Assembly (NCBI GenBank): GCA_004173475.1
Contig: SEBU01000001.1
Span: 1,054,001 to 1,118,000 of the forward strand
DNA: 64,000 bases
Source of the DNA: Gammaproteobacteria bacterium
Lineage (GTDB): Bacteria > Pseudomonadota > Gammaproteobacteria > Pseudomonadales > Cellvibrionaceae
Reading direction: 5' to 3'
Part shown: positions 26,874 through 34,866 of the stretch, piece after piece
How the letters are laid out: each line of letters starts with the position of its first letter
How positions within the stretch are numbered: position 1 is the first letter of the stretch
Position numbers and translations under genes: made by a program
The notes under the pieces: model-generated
Databases searched by the model: none
Seen by the model: only the letters and a program-made list of their open reading frames with translations
What the model was told of the DNA's origin: nothing

Positions 26874-26990
26874 TTAAAATTCTTTTCGAGCATTCTCGGC
26901 TTTTTTGGCTTTTTTCATCTCTTGCTTTTCTTTAGCAGTTTTCGCTGCAGGTTTCTTGGCTTCTTTTTTGCTATCTTGAGCTTTACTCAT
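26874..26990 (-). CDS. Small Lys/Ala-rich basic protein (38 residues)
   Basis: A very short gene with strong signals: AGGAG 7 bp before ATG, and its own terminator 50 bp after the stop. The product begins MSKAQDSKKEAKKPAAKTAK and continues with more Lys, Ala and Glu. It has no signal peptide and no hydrophobic stretch, and is probably one charged helix or disordered. Lys/Ala composition of this kind occurs in nucleic-acid-binding tails and in stress-induced small proteins; the function is unknown. Confidence 0.72.
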   Translation of the reverse strand: MSKAQDSKKEAKKPAAKTAKEKQEMKKAKKAENARKEF

Positions 26991-27066
26991 GGTATTTCTC
27001 CTAAATAGAAAGTGAATCCCGTACCAGTAGATTACAACCTAAATTAGGATAAAGATACTCCGAGCT

Positions 27067-27285
27067 TTAAACTTTTCTACGAACGAACAATAACAAACCG
27101 CCGATGATAATGAGGCCTACACCCGCATAGGTCGGTATATTGACGTGCTCTTTTTCATCTACACTTAATTTCAATGAGCCAATCTCTGCCTTGTGGGTCT
27201 CCTTCGTAAAGCTGAAACCGCCGTAGGCAAGACCAAGCGCACCCACCACCAATAATAAAATACCTATTATACGTGCAATATTCAT
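27067..27285 (-). CDS. Small two-helix membrane protein
   Basis: A 72-residue protein with two membrane helices (IARIIGILLLVVGALGLAYGG and AGVGLIIIGGLLLFV) around a short polar loop (TKETHKAEIGSLKLSVDEKEHVNIP). A clear ribosome binding site (GGAG) precedes the ATG. Similar small proteins are conserved hypotheticals in many proteobacteria, often in stress regulons; I do not know a defined function. It lies among other tiny membrane proteins on the same strand. Confidence 0.8.
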   Translation of the reverse strand: MNIARIIGILLLVVGALGLAYGGFSFTKETHKAEIGSLKLSVDEKEHVNIPTYAGVGLIIIGGLLLFVRRKV

Positions 27286-27366
27286 AAAATTTTCTCCATA
27301 ATAAATTAAGTAAGCCCACTAAAAATTCGTCACATCGCTTCATCCAGCTAGCGAAACTGCTTTCTA

Positions 27367-27513
27367 TTAAAATCGCCGGCTAGTGATGACTCGAAATAAT
27401 ATAGTCGCGATCGCCAGCACCAGGAGAATGTGAATTAGATTACCCACCACTATGGATGTCATTAGACCCAACGCCCACAATAGAATGAATATGACTGCTA
27501 ACGCTTCTAACAT
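27367..27513 (-). CDS. Small membrane protein, lmo0937 family (48 residues)
   Basis: Read directly from the sequence: AGGAG 7 bp before ATG, product MLEALAVIFILLWALGLMTS, then IVVGNLIHILLVLAIATILF and RVITSRRF. Two membrane helices and a basic end, with the G-IHILLV pattern, match the lmo0937 family of small membrane proteins as I know it. Function is unknown; family members are common in stress-response gene groups. Confidence 0.8.
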   Translation of the reverse strand: MLEALAVIFILLWALGLMTSIVVGNLIHILLVLAIATILFRVITSRRF

Positions 27514-27690
27514 AACTATGCTCCTGAAATTGGCTTAAACTTATTAGAAATTAAAGTGTCCTGAGAATTAATATCTTGTGAAATTCAAGGTATCCAAAAT
27601 AATTCCGTGCAACTAATCAGCCTTAAGCTTATGATCGCGCACGATCAATTTCATTTCCGTACGCTGTACAACATATGAAACTTTATAAAT

Positions 27691-28230
27691 CTAGCCAGCG
27701 TGGTCTTGCAATAGATCTGCTAATTCATCTGCATGTTCTTCTTCTACAGACAAAATACCTTTTAGCATGAGAGTTGTCGTAGAATCTTTATCACCAATGT
27801 ATTGAATCATCTCGCGGTAGCTATCAATTGCAATTCGCTCAGCAATTAAGTTGTCTCGTATCATATCCGCTAAGGTTCCACCGTCAGTGTATTCAGCATG
27901 ACTTCTTGCAGTGAGACCATCTGGAGAAAAGCCCGGATCACCACCTAGCTGGACAATACGCGCTGCAATTTGATCTGCGTGTGCCAGTTCTTCATTAGAA
28001 TGCGCAAGAAATTCAGCGGCTATACTCCTGGAATTTATACCACGCGCCATAAAATGATGGCATCTATAGCGTAATGCGCACGTCAATTCGGTGGCCAAGG
28101 CCTCATTCAGCAACTTGATCACCTCTTCGCGATCTGCGGTATAACTTGGTGTAATCGCGCCTTGGTCTATATTTTCACGCGCATTTGCACGTAAGGTTGC
28201 AACATCCGTTAAAACGGTAATCGTGTTCAT
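27691..28230 (-). CDS. Ferritin-like / bacterioferritin-type protein
   Basis: A 179-residue four-helix bundle with the di-iron pattern: Glu in LNEALATELTCALRYRCHHF, EELAHADQIAARI (ExxH), NLIAERIAIDSYREMI (Glu) and VEEEHADELADLL (ExxH). It should store iron or detoxify iron and peroxide in the cytoplasm. It is longer at the N-terminus than a standard bacterioferritin and has no visible haem Met, so it belongs to the broader ferritin-like group. It lies in a cluster of stress-type genes and has an AGGA ribosome binding site. Confidence 0.87.
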   Translation of the reverse strand: MNTITVLTDVATLRANARENIDQGAITPSYTADREEVIKLLNEALATELTCALRYRCHHFMARGINSRSIAAEFLAHSNEELAHADQIAARIVQLGGDPGFSPDGLTARSHAEYTDGGTLADMIRDNLIAERIAIDSYREMIQYIGDKDSTTTLMLKGILSVEEEHADELADLLQDHAG

Positions 28231-28308
28231 AATTAATCCATCCTAAATTTTTTTTACATTCTTGAGATCAAAATAAAATTGGGAAAAGTGCATCACATAA
28301 CTGCATGA

Positions 28309-28752
28309 TTACTTAATACGTATGTCGTCTTTAACCGATCTGACGCCTTTAACATTTTTTGCAACTTTCACTGCTGTAGACCGGTCTTCACGCGAGTTTA
28401 CAAATCCGCTTAATTGAACAGTGCCCTTATAGGTCTCCACGTTAACCTCAGAAACCTTTAAGGAATCTTCGGCCAAAATAGCTGCCTTAACGCGAGTTGT
28501 AATTACGGTATCATCGAAATATTCACCTGCACTTTCTTGTTTCGGCGCAGAGCTACAAGCGACCAAAAAAATCAGCGCAAGAGTTACTAAAAAGACAGGA
28601 ATGTTTTTCAAAAACGCTCTTACAATAATCTGTTCCATCGACGGAGGTTTCATATAAGGCGAGATGGGTGTCTGAAAAAATGATGGGCTACTTACAGGTA
28701 CATTAGCTTGCTGCGGATTAGGAATCGAAGAATTATCTACAGTAGTTTTCAT
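28309..28752 (-). CDS. BON-domain lipoprotein (OsmY-like)
   Basis: A 147-residue protein. One BON domain (about 80-147: DDTVITTRVKAAILAEDSLK, VQLSGFVNSREDRSTAVKVA, GVRSVKDDI) is thought to bind the periplasmic face of membranes and is found in osmotic-shock proteins. A lipobox-like LVACSS places Cys66 unusually far from the start, because about 47 polar residues precede the hydrophobic segment. The first ATG has AGGTG upstream and is the best start by ribosome binding site. A type II membrane anchor is an alternative to lipidation. Confidence 0.8.
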   Translation of the reverse strand: MKTTVDNSSIPNPQQANVPVSSPSFFQTPISPYMKPPSMEQIIVRAFLKNIPVFLVTLALIFLVACSSAPKQESAGEYFDDTVITTRVKAAILAEDSLKVSEVNVETYKGTVQLSGFVNSREDRSTAVKVAKNVKGVRSVKDDIRIK

Positions 28753-28869
28753 AGTGCACCTGCGACACCTCGTAATAGGAATTTATAAGTGGCTTTAACA
28801 TCTATTGAAAATTGAGTTTATTGGGAATCGAGTTTTGCGTAGTTAAAATTTTTAATCACAAGTTATTTA

Positions 28870-28902
28870 AACACGAGCAAGGCGGTACGCCTTGCTCGTG
28901 TT
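28870..28902 (-). terminator. Terminator after the DUF3309 gene
   Basis: A 15-bp perfect stem: AACACGAGCAAGGCG-type arm at 28870-28884 and its complement at 28888-28902, with a 3-nt loop GTA. It begins 5 bp after the stop of the DUF3309 gene. The T tract on the minus strand is short (TTAAATAACTT), so termination could be partial or the hairpin may protect the mRNA end. Confidence 0.7.
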
Positions 28903-28906
28903 ATCG

Positions 28907-29065
28907 TCAGATCCGGCCTAGTAGAACTAGGACCAGTAAGATCACCACGATCAATCCTAAACCGCCACTTGGACCATATCCCCAACCACGGCTATGAGGC
29001 CAGGCTGGGATTGCTCCGATAAGCATCAAAATTAAAACGATTAACAAAATTGTTCCTAGACTCAT
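28907..29065 (-). CDS. Small membrane protein, DUF3309 family (52 residues)
   Basis: Read directly from the sequence: AGGAG 6 bp before ATG, product MSLGTILLIVLILMLIGAIP, then AWPHSRGWGYGPSGGLGLIV and VILLVLVLLGRI. Two membrane helices around a Pro/Trp/Gly-rich loop (WPHSRGWGYGPSGG) are the DUF3309 signature as I know it. Function is unknown. It follows the OmpA-like gene by 48 bp on the same strand and is probably the last gene of that operon. Confidence 0.85.
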   Translation of the reverse strand: MSLGTILLIVLILMLIGAIPAWPHSRGWGYGPSGGLGLIVVILLVLVLLGRI

Positions 29066-29113
29066 AATATTCTCCTACGGTCATTACCGAGTTGTAGTTC
29101 AGTTCAAAATTAA

Positions 29114-29935
29114 TTATTTAGCAGTAACCGAATTAGCGATAACAACTTCTACGCGGCGATTCATTTGTCGACCGGCCGCATCGTCATTACCGGCGACAGG
29201 GAAGCTTTCGCCTTTACCAATCGCAGTAAGACGATTAGCAGCTATGCCTTGCGAAACTAAAAATTGCTGCACTGAATTCGCACGGCGTTGCGACAAGGCT
29301 TGGTTATAATCATCGCCGCCTACACTGTCGGTATGACCTTCTATTGTGACGGTGCGATCAGGATGTTGATTTAAAAATGCAGACAGTTTGGCGAGATTTA
29401 CCGCAGCCCCACCTTTTAAATCCGCTTTACCTGTCTCGAATAAAACGTCACCTAAGGTTACGACAAGTCCACGGTCGGTAGCTTTTGCGTTTAGCTCTGC
29501 AACTTGGCGCTGCAAATCTTCGGCTTGTTTGCGCGCAGCTTCTGCATCCAGTTTTGCTGCATCGGCTTCTTGAGTGCGGGCATCTAGACGAGATTTTTCG
29601 CGTTGCTCTGCAAGAACTTTACGTTGATCCTCTAAATAACGTGCTTGTGCCTGCGCAGCAGCGATATCGATTTTACGATCCGCAACCCACACCAAATGAT
29701 CAAGCTGCCCTTTTTCTTTCGGTAATTTTTCCGCCGCACGCACGGCTTCTTCGGCTTCTTTTAAAGAAACTGGGGCACGGCTAGCTAATTGCGGATCATT
29801 CTGTAATCGTTGAAGTTTATTGCGAACATCGGTGACTTCGGAAGGCACTTTAGACGATGTAGCACAGGCAGACATCAATATCGCGCTCAGCACTACAATG
29901 CTCAGATTTTTATACGCATGATTTAAGTTTTTCAT
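29114..29935 (-). CDS. OmpA-family lipoprotein with DUF4398-like and coiled-coil region
   Basis: A 273-residue lipoprotein (lipobox MSAC, Cys24). The middle third is a long Ala/Gln/Glu-rich helix (about 35-150, AAQAQARYLEDQRKVLAEQ), probably coiled coil. The C-terminal OmpA-like domain (about 155-268) has GDVLFETGKADL, IEGHTDSVGGDDYNQALSQRRA and the final RRVEVVI, which bind peptidoglycan. It should tether the outer membrane to the cell wall. Its start ATG overlaps the stop of the upstream DUF4398 gene (TAATG), so translation is coupled. Confidence 0.92.
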   Translation of the reverse strand: MKNLNHAYKNLSIVVLSAILMSACATSSKVPSEVTDVRNKLQRLQNDPQLASRAPVSLKEAEEAVRAAEKLPKEKGQLDHLVWVADRKIDIAAAQAQARYLEDQRKVLAEQREKSRLDARTQEADAAKLDAEAARKQAEDLQRQVAELNAKATDRGLVVTLGDVLFETGKADLKGGAAVNLAKLSAFLNQHPDRTVTIEGHTDSVGGDDYNQALSQRRANSVQQFLVSQGIAANRLTAIGKGESFPVAGNDDAAGRQMNRRVEVVIANSVTAK

Positions 29936-30348
29936 TATTGAACTCCTGGAGTACGTTGAAGTTCTTCTTTAACCGCGGTAGTGCCTTTAGCAAGCTCATC
30001 GTTCACGGCCTTGGCTTTTGCAGCTTCTGCTTTCGCAGCTGCTAAATCTGCGTTTAATTTTGCTTGCTCGGCATAACGAGCAGCTCTTGTCATTTCATCT
30101 TTGGCAACGGACTCACGAGCTGCCGCTAGTTTCTCACGTGCTTCGGATAATTCCGGTGAAGCATAATCAGCAACTCTCGCTTGTTCAGCATGAGATATGG
30201 CAGATTCAGCTGCGGTAATTTGTTGCGTAGGTGGTTTTGGATTTGAAGCGCAGGCAACAAATAAAATACTGGCTGTCGCTGCGACTGTAGCTGACTTTAA
30301 GACTGAGTACGTATACTCCGCCTTTAGCTGTTTAATTTTCCGAATCAT
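29935..30348 (-). CDS. DUF4398 lipoprotein
   Basis: About 137 residues. I chose the ATG at 30348 because AGGA lies 9 bp upstream; a TTG at 30363 would extend it by 5 residues. The lipobox is LFVAC (Cys33). The mature part is almost entirely helical and Ala/Glu/Lys-rich (ITAAESAISHAEQARVADYA, SEAREKLAAARESVAKDEM), the DUF4398 pattern. It matches the helical part of the downstream OmpA-like protein, with which it overlaps by one base, so the two probably work together in the periplasm. Confidence 0.87.
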   Translation of the reverse strand: MIRKIKQLKAEYTYSVLKSATVAATASILFVACASNPKPPTQQITAAESAISHAEQARVADYASPELSEAREKLAAARESVAKDEMTRAARYAEQAKLNADLAAAKAEAAKAKAVNDELAKGTTAVKEELQRTPGVQ

Positions 30349-30388
30349 AATAGTGTTCCTCAATAATAATTTGTTTTTCTAAACACCG

Positions 30389-30531
30389 GTAAAACCTACG
30401 AATGACTTTTAAGTACACATTCGCCAAAGCTCCTTAACACCCCAACAAGCTTTGTTTGAGTAGATAGTTTTGTTTTTTTAACGTCTATAGTCGGTGCGAT
30501 ACCACACTCAAAAGTCATTCATGTGTTTTAC
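30389..30531. repeat. 22-bp inverted repeats flanking a 143-bp segment
   Basis: The arm at 30389-30410 and the reverse complement of 30510-30531 agree at 19 of 22 positions: GTAAAAC, four variable bases, then GAATGACTTTT. Each copy points the same way relative to the gene on its side: the DUF4398 operon to the left and the yqjD-like operon to the right. It may be a pair of operators or promoter elements, or the ends of a small mobile element; no target-site duplication was seen. Confidence 0.5.
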
Positions 30532-30842
30532 ATTTTTATCTCGCCGAACAATCAAATGAGCCATTTTTTATTTAACTGGCCGAGCAAAGCGTAATAAATC
30601 ATTGCGATTCGTAGATTGGCATGGAGTAGGCTTAATTCATTGCTTGCGCGCAAATTTTCACGGAAAACAATCATTACCTGAATCCAAACTTGTGTAAATT
30701 TATAATGTGCGTTGACGTACAGACCATGACCCGTGAGGGGGCCAGTATTCATTTCATATCGACATATATGTGATTTAACAAATGTCGACGTAAGTTGTCG
30801 TTTTACTATTGTTTTTAAACATTTATGAATAGGAATATTATT
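30532..30842. other. Upstream region of the yqjD-like operon, no gene seen
   Basis: About 310 bp. A 120-codon minus-strand frame overlaps the yqjD-like start but has no ribosome binding site and an implausible composition, so it is treated as a shadow. The operon promoter should lie here; no clear boxes were found. Confidence 0.4.
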
Positions 30843-31175
30843 ATGCAAACCAATATCAAAAAAATTGATGCATCTAGTGCCAAACCAAACGGCATTTCTT
30901 CTGAATTCAAACATTTTTTAAGCGACATCGAAGATCTAGTGGCACAGGCAACTTCGCTGACTGGGGAGGACTTAAGTAAAGTCAAACGCACATTAAGCAC
31001 GCGAATTGATGCAGCAAAACATTCGCTCGAAGACCTTAGCGGTAACGTCGCACAAAAAGCTAAAGCAAGCGCTACTGCAACTAACGAATATGTACACCAA
31101 CAACCTTGGGTAGCAATAGGTGCGGGCGCTGCAATCGGTTTGCTCGTTGGATACTTGGTTTCTCGTCGCGATTAA
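30843..31175 (+). CDS. yqjD: DUF883 family membrane-anchored protein (YqjD/ElaB-like)
   Basis: About 110 residues, starting at an ATG with AGGA upstream. A long amphipathic helical region (SSEFKHFLSDIEDLVAQATSLTGEDLSKV, RIDAAKHSLEDLSG) ends in one C-terminal membrane helix (VHQQPWVAIGAGAAIGLLVGYLVSRRD), the diagnostic end of the family. YqjD and ElaB of E. coli are stationary-phase proteins that anchor ribosomes to the inner membrane. The following yqjE- and yqjK-like genes reproduce the E. coli order. Confidence 0.92.
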   Translation: MQTNIKKIDASSAKPNGISSEFKHFLSDIEDLVAQATSLTGEDLSKVKRTLSTRIDAAKHSLEDLSGNVAQKAKASATATNEYVHQQPWVAIGAGAAIGLLVGYLVSRRD

Positions 31176-31179
31176 TATT

Positions 31180-31617
31180 ATGTTGAAATTTATTATGGAG
31201 TTATTTTCCGGCTCCCGCGCCAACACGGACGATGGCGCATTAAATCCGTTGCAGCTATTAGGGGTTCTTCGCTCAGCAAGCGGTGCGCTATTAGCGCAGG
31301 CATCAATGCATGCTGAACTAGCTCAAATAGAATGGGAAGTTGAAAAGCAACGATTAAGTCAAATGATTATTTTTACCCTCGTGGGCTTCGCGTGCTTTTT
31401 GTGTCTAATTTTTTTTCTCGGTATTTTCGTCCTTGTCATAGCCTGGGACACTCAATACCGTATTCCCGCATTCGGAGCTTTACTCCTACTTTATCTGGGT
31501 GCACTAGTGTGGGCCGGCTTTAAACTTAAAACCCTAGCTGCTTTGGGAGAGAAAAGTTTTGCAGGAACGAGAGCGGAAATTGCAGCGGATATAGACTTAA
31601 TCAAGAGCGCATTATGA
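31180..31617 (+). CDS. yqjE: YqjE-like membrane protein (phage-holin 3_6 superfamily)
   Basis: About 145 residues, starting at ATG 31180 just after the yqjD stop; ATG 31195 is an alternative. A cytoplasmic helix (LGVLRSASGALLAQASMHAELAQIEWEVEK) precedes two membrane helices (MIIFTLVGFACFLCLIFFLGIFVLVIA and FGALLLLYLGALVWAG) and a charged tail. The family is called holin-like only by fold; it is not a phage gene here. The end overlaps the next start by 4 bp (ATGA). Confidence 0.85.
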   Translation: MLKFIMELFSGSRANTDDGALNPLQLLGVLRSASGALLAQASMHAELAQIEWEVEKQRLSQMIIFTLVGFACFLCLIFFLGIFVLVIAWDTQYRIPAFGALLLLYLGALVWAGFKLKTLAALGEKSFAGTRAEIAADIDLIKSAL

Positions 31618-31988
31618 GTGACTTAACAGCTGAGCAAATTAAAACCGAGTTGGCTATCACTACACTTGAGGCGCAGCCGAAAACCCTTGAAGAACAGCGC
31701 GAGGAAATTCGGACGCGCTTACACATAAATCGCCAATTGCTAGAACATAAATTATTAAATTCTGGTGATAAACATTTTCCGCGTAGCGCAACCATGCGTT
31801 TCCTCTCTAACCAGAGCACGCGTCATGTACTGCACCGATTCGCGGGAGCAGCTTTAAGCTTTCAAGCGTTTAAGTCCATTCGATATGGATTTTCATTATT
31901 TCAATTTGCACGAAGTGCTTTTTCAGCATTCAAAGCCACGCGCAACGTTGTTAAAGCGAAAGAAGGAAAGCCGACCGAACAGATATAG
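31614..31988 (+). CDS. yqjK: YqjK-like protein
   Basis: A 124-residue basic protein whose ATG overlaps the stop of the yqjE-like gene, which implies translational coupling. The N-terminus is helical and charged (TLEEQREEIRTRLHINRQLL); the C-terminus is rich in Phe, Arg and Lys. Identification rests on its position as the third gene of a yqjD-yqjE-yqjK arrangement and on its general shape. Function is unknown. It ends 1 bp before the convergent corA stop. Confidence 0.7.
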   Translation: MSDLTAEQIKTELAITTLEAQPKTLEEQREEIRTRLHINRQLLEHKLLNSGDKHFPRSATMRFLSNQSTRHVLHRFAGAALSFQAFKSIRYGFSLFQFARSAFSAFKATRNVVKAKEGKPTEQI

Positions 31989-32954
31989 TTATAACCAACC
32001 CGATTTTTTAAACCGGTAGTAAAGGTAACTACACAAACTTGCTACGAGCAACAGTGCTGACGGGTAGCCGTAGCGAAATTTTAATTCCGGCATAAATTGA
32101 AAATTCATTCCCCACACACCGACGAACGCGGTAGCAACACCAAAAATTGCAGCCCAGGCCGCTAGTCTTTTATTAACCTCTCCCTCATCGATAGCTACCA
32201 TTGAAAGGTTCACCTGAATGGCCGTTGCTATAGTGTCCCGAATTGAATCTACGGACGCATTTATTCGATACAGATGATCATGCACATCGCGAAAATAATC
32301 TTTCGTATCTATCACTATGGGGGGCACTCGTCCGCCATCAAGTTTTCCTACGGCTTCAAGTAATGGCGTGACGGCGTGCTTTAAAATAATTACCTTTCGC
32401 TTCAACTGATACAGCTTTTGAATATTGTCACGCTGTGAACCCTTGGTAAAAATTTGTTCTTCAATAATTTCAAGCTCGGACTCAATGGCATCCACGATCG
32501 GAAAATATCGGTCTACCACCGCATCCATTAATGCGTAGAGGACAAATGCCGATCCCAACATAAGATGATGAGGTTCGCGCTCACAGCGCTCGCGCACCCC
32601 CATAAAGTTTTGTTGGCTGCGATTGCGAACCGAAAGCACGTAATTGGTTCCGACAAAGACGTCCACCTCTCCTACATGAATTTCCTGGCCGCGCATTTCA
32701 AGCACATGCATAACAGCGAATAATGATTCACCGTACTCTTCAATTTTAGGCCGCTGGTGACCGGCCTGGGCATCTTCAACAGCGAGCTCATGTAAGCAAA
32801 ATTCCTCCTGCATTTTTTCCAGTTCTGCAGGTTCAGCGTCTTTCAATGCAACCCACACGAAGCAGTCGGGATGTTGAACGTATTCGCTAATATCTTCGAT
32901 GGGAATATCACAAAGTTTTTTGCCTTCCTGATAGGCAACGCAATTGATAAGCAT
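31989..32954 (-). CDS. corA: CorA-type magnesium/divalent-cation channel
   Basis: A 321-residue protein. The N-terminal cytoplasmic alpha/beta domain includes FCLHELAVEDAQAGHQRPKIEEYGESLF, a strong CorA motif. A long stalk helix follows, and the C-terminus has two membrane helices with the signature GMN in GVWGMNFQFMPEL and a basic end (YYRFKKSGWL). It forms a pentameric Mg2+ (or Co2+, Ni2+) uptake channel. The ribosome binding site is GGAG, 8 bp before the ATG. Confidence 0.94.
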   Translation of the reverse strand: MLINCVAYQEGKKLCDIPIEDISEYVQHPDCFVWVALKDAEPAELEKMQEEFCLHELAVEDAQAGHQRPKIEEYGESLFAVMHVLEMRGQEIHVGEVDVFVGTNYVLSVRNRSQQNFMGVRERCEREPHHLMLGSAFVLYALMDAVVDRYFPIVDAIESELEIIEEQIFTKGSQRDNIQKLYQLKRKVIILKHAVTPLLEAVGKLDGGRVPPIVIDTKDYFRDVHDHLYRINASVDSIRDTIATAIQVNLSMVAIDEGEVNKRLAAWAAIFGVATAFVGVWGMNFQFMPELKFRYGYPSALLLVASLCSYLYYRFKKSGWL

Positions 32955-32992
32955 CTCAAACGCTCCAAATAGAGATGACGCCTTGTATATGT

Positions 32993-34084
32993 CTAGGCGG
33001 AAACAACACCCTCTTCAAATCCCTTTTGAATAATACGATGCACCAAATCCAATTTTTTTATCACTGGTTCGGCTAACACAAAGGGATAGGCGTGTTGGTG
33101 GCCAATACTTCGGCTTAAGCTATTCAATGCATAACTTAAAGGCAACCAATGCCTGAGTATATTATTAAAATTTTTGCTGTCATACACATTAATGCCAACA
33201 TTTGTCTGCAGTTCTTTGCTGTTAGAAATTTGCGGACGAACACTAATGCCGAATTCATGCGCGGTCTCAAGAGTATCTGTGATGTGGAGATAATGAGCCC
33301 AGGTTTCAGCCCAATCCTCCCAAGGGTGAGAGCTTGCGTATGCGCTTACGTAATTAAGCTGCCAATCTGTGGCAGGCCCATTTTCATAATAAATTTTTAA
33401 TGCGTCACTATAATCTTGCGTATCATCACCAAAAAATTCGCGTACGAGCGGCAACCAATCCGAGTTTCGCACTAATAAATCCCAATAGTAATGCCCTGAT
33501 TCGTGCCGAAAATGACCGAGCAATGTCCTATAAGGCTCGTGCATTTGCTCACGCATTTTTTCACGAGTTGCAGAATCTGCTTCGTTGATATTGAGTGTGA
33601 TTAGTCCATCAGCATGCCCTGTTATAACGCGTTGTGATTCTTCAGCGGTAGAAACAGGATCAGCAAGAAAATCAAATGCAAGTTTTGGAGAATCTAAATT
33701 CTCGGGCGTTAACGGGAGATCAAGCACTAATAAACTATAAACCAGACGTCGTTTTTCAGTCTCGACTTTAGTCCAAAGATCGCGATTCTCTGGAATCGTT
33801 AGGTCAGGAATAGTTCTATTTAAGCCGCATGCAACGCACAGATCCTGGGTCTCGGTGGCATGAACAACCCAGTTACAAACATTGTAATTAATACCATTTG
33901 AACAATATTTAAAAAGTCTTGATTGATCGCCCTCAACCAACTTCAACAACCCCTCTTCCGTTGGTTTAAAAGATTCCATTGCTAAGTTTTCTGCAACAAA
34001 ACCTAAAACACAACCACAACGAGTACACGAGGTATTTTCAAAATAAACGAGTTGGCCACAGTTGTTACAAGTAAATAAACGCAT
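32993..34084 (-). CDS. Putative zinc metallopeptidase with N-terminal zinc ribbon
   Basis: About 363 residues from the ATG at 34084, which has GGAG upstream. The N-terminal zinc ribbon is CNNCGQLVYFENTSCTRCG. The middle carries FRHESGHYYWDLL, an HExxH-like zinc site written as HESGH, and a downstream Glu-rich helix (HPWEDWAETWAHYLHITDT) likely to give the third ligand. This matches the family annotated as putative zinc-binding metallopeptidase (Peptidase_Mx type). Substrate unknown; no signal peptide, so it is cytoplasmic. Confidence 0.82.
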   Translation of the reverse strand: MRLFTCNNCGQLVYFENTSCTRCGCVLGFVAENLAMESFKPTEEGLLKLVEGDQSRLFKYCSNGINYNVCNWVVHATETQDLCVACGLNRTIPDLTIPENRDLWTKVETEKRRLVYSLLVLDLPLTPENLDSPKLAFDFLADPVSTAEESQRVITGHADGLITLNINEADSATREKMREQMHEPYRTLLGHFRHESGHYYWDLLVRNSDWLPLVREFFGDDTQDYSDALKIYYENGPATDWQLNYVSAYASSHPWEDWAETWAHYLHITDTLETAHEFGISVRPQISNSKELQTNVGINVYDSKNFNNILRHWLPLSYALNSLSRSIGHQHAYPFVLAEPVIKKLDLVHRIIQKGFEEGVVSA

Positions 34085-34400
34085 AGTTGCTCCATGCACT
34101 GTGAATAAACTTTTCCCCTTATCACTAGTCGGCAGTTAGGAATATTCATTGTGTGCAAACATTAGTGAACAGTAATTAAAATTTTGTTCATCTTGTGTCG
34201 ACCCGTAACATTTTTCTGTACGGCAACGCACCAGGTAGTGTTTAGCTGCCAGGAAAATTGAAAATGCTTTTTCAAAAACTAACGGCATTACATCTCGCGC
34301 ATCGTGCTAGCAGCATTTCAACGTTAAGCTAAGCAACGAACAGTTTGAATTTGGTGACCTATTTAACTTCTGATGCTCCTATCAATATGGAGCGATTATT
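34085..34400. other. Divergent intergenic region, no gene seen
   Basis: About 315 bp between the metallopeptidase and the glycine-zipper lipoprotein. It should hold both promoters. No clear -35/-10 pair, palindrome or small gene could be supported. Confidence 0.4.
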
Positions 34401-34859
34401 ATGAAAACTTTATCAACCGTTATCTTTCTGTCTTGCACAGCTATGGTTGCATGTAATACCTATAACGAACCGCGGCATCATAATGCCCGCCCGATTCATT
34501 CATCTATAGACGATTCACGCGACTCTGCTCACTACGGCCGCGTAAGCGATATTGATGTCGTGTCTGTTGAGTCGCGGTCATCCGGCAGCGGGGCTGTTGT
34601 GGGAGCGGTTATCGGCGGCGTACTTGGTCATCAGGTTGGTAAAGGCAAAGGCCGAGATGTTGCTACCGGAGCAGGCGCAATTGGCGGAGCCGTGGCCGGT
34701 AACAAGCTGGAGAAGCGTAATGGGCGAGACAAAGAAATTTATCGCGTTACGGTAAACTTTGAGAATGGTGACAGACGAGAATTTGATTACGACGACATAG
34801 ATGACCTGCAAGTAGGCGATCGAGTCAGAGTAGAAAATGGAAAGATCGAACAACTTTAA
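34401..34859 (+). CDS. Glycine-zipper 2TM lipoprotein (17-kDa surface-antigen type)
   Basis: A 152-residue lipoprotein with lipobox MVAC (Cys18). The centre has the glycine-zipper pattern GAVVGAVIGGVLGHQVGKGKG followed by GAGAIGGAVAG, then a small beta-rich end (YRVTVNFENGDRREFDYDD, VGDRVRVENGKIEQL). Proteins of this group (SlyB/Rick_17kDa) sit in the outer membrane and respond to envelope stress. A related protein is encoded at the right end of the window, sharing VLGHQVG-G-G. Confidence 0.87.
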   Translation: MKTLSTVIFLSCTAMVACNTYNEPRHHNARPIHSSIDDSRDSAHYGRVSDIDVVSVESRSSGSGAVVGAVIGGVLGHQVGKGKGRDVATGAGAIGGAVAGNKLEKRNGRDKEIYRVTVNFENGDRREFDYDDIDDLQVGDRVRVENGKIEQL

Positions 34860-34866
34860 TGAAACA

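Noticed and set aside
30552-30914. 120-codon minus-strand frame upstream of the yqjD-like gene
   Set aside because: Overlaps the yqjD-like coding start, has no ribosome site or domain, and has an unusual Cys/His/Asn composition.
31180-31617. Phage holin, hence a prophage remnant
   Set aside because: The gene sits in a yqjD-yqjE-yqjK-like operon; the holin label reflects superfamily naming only, and no phage genes are nearby.
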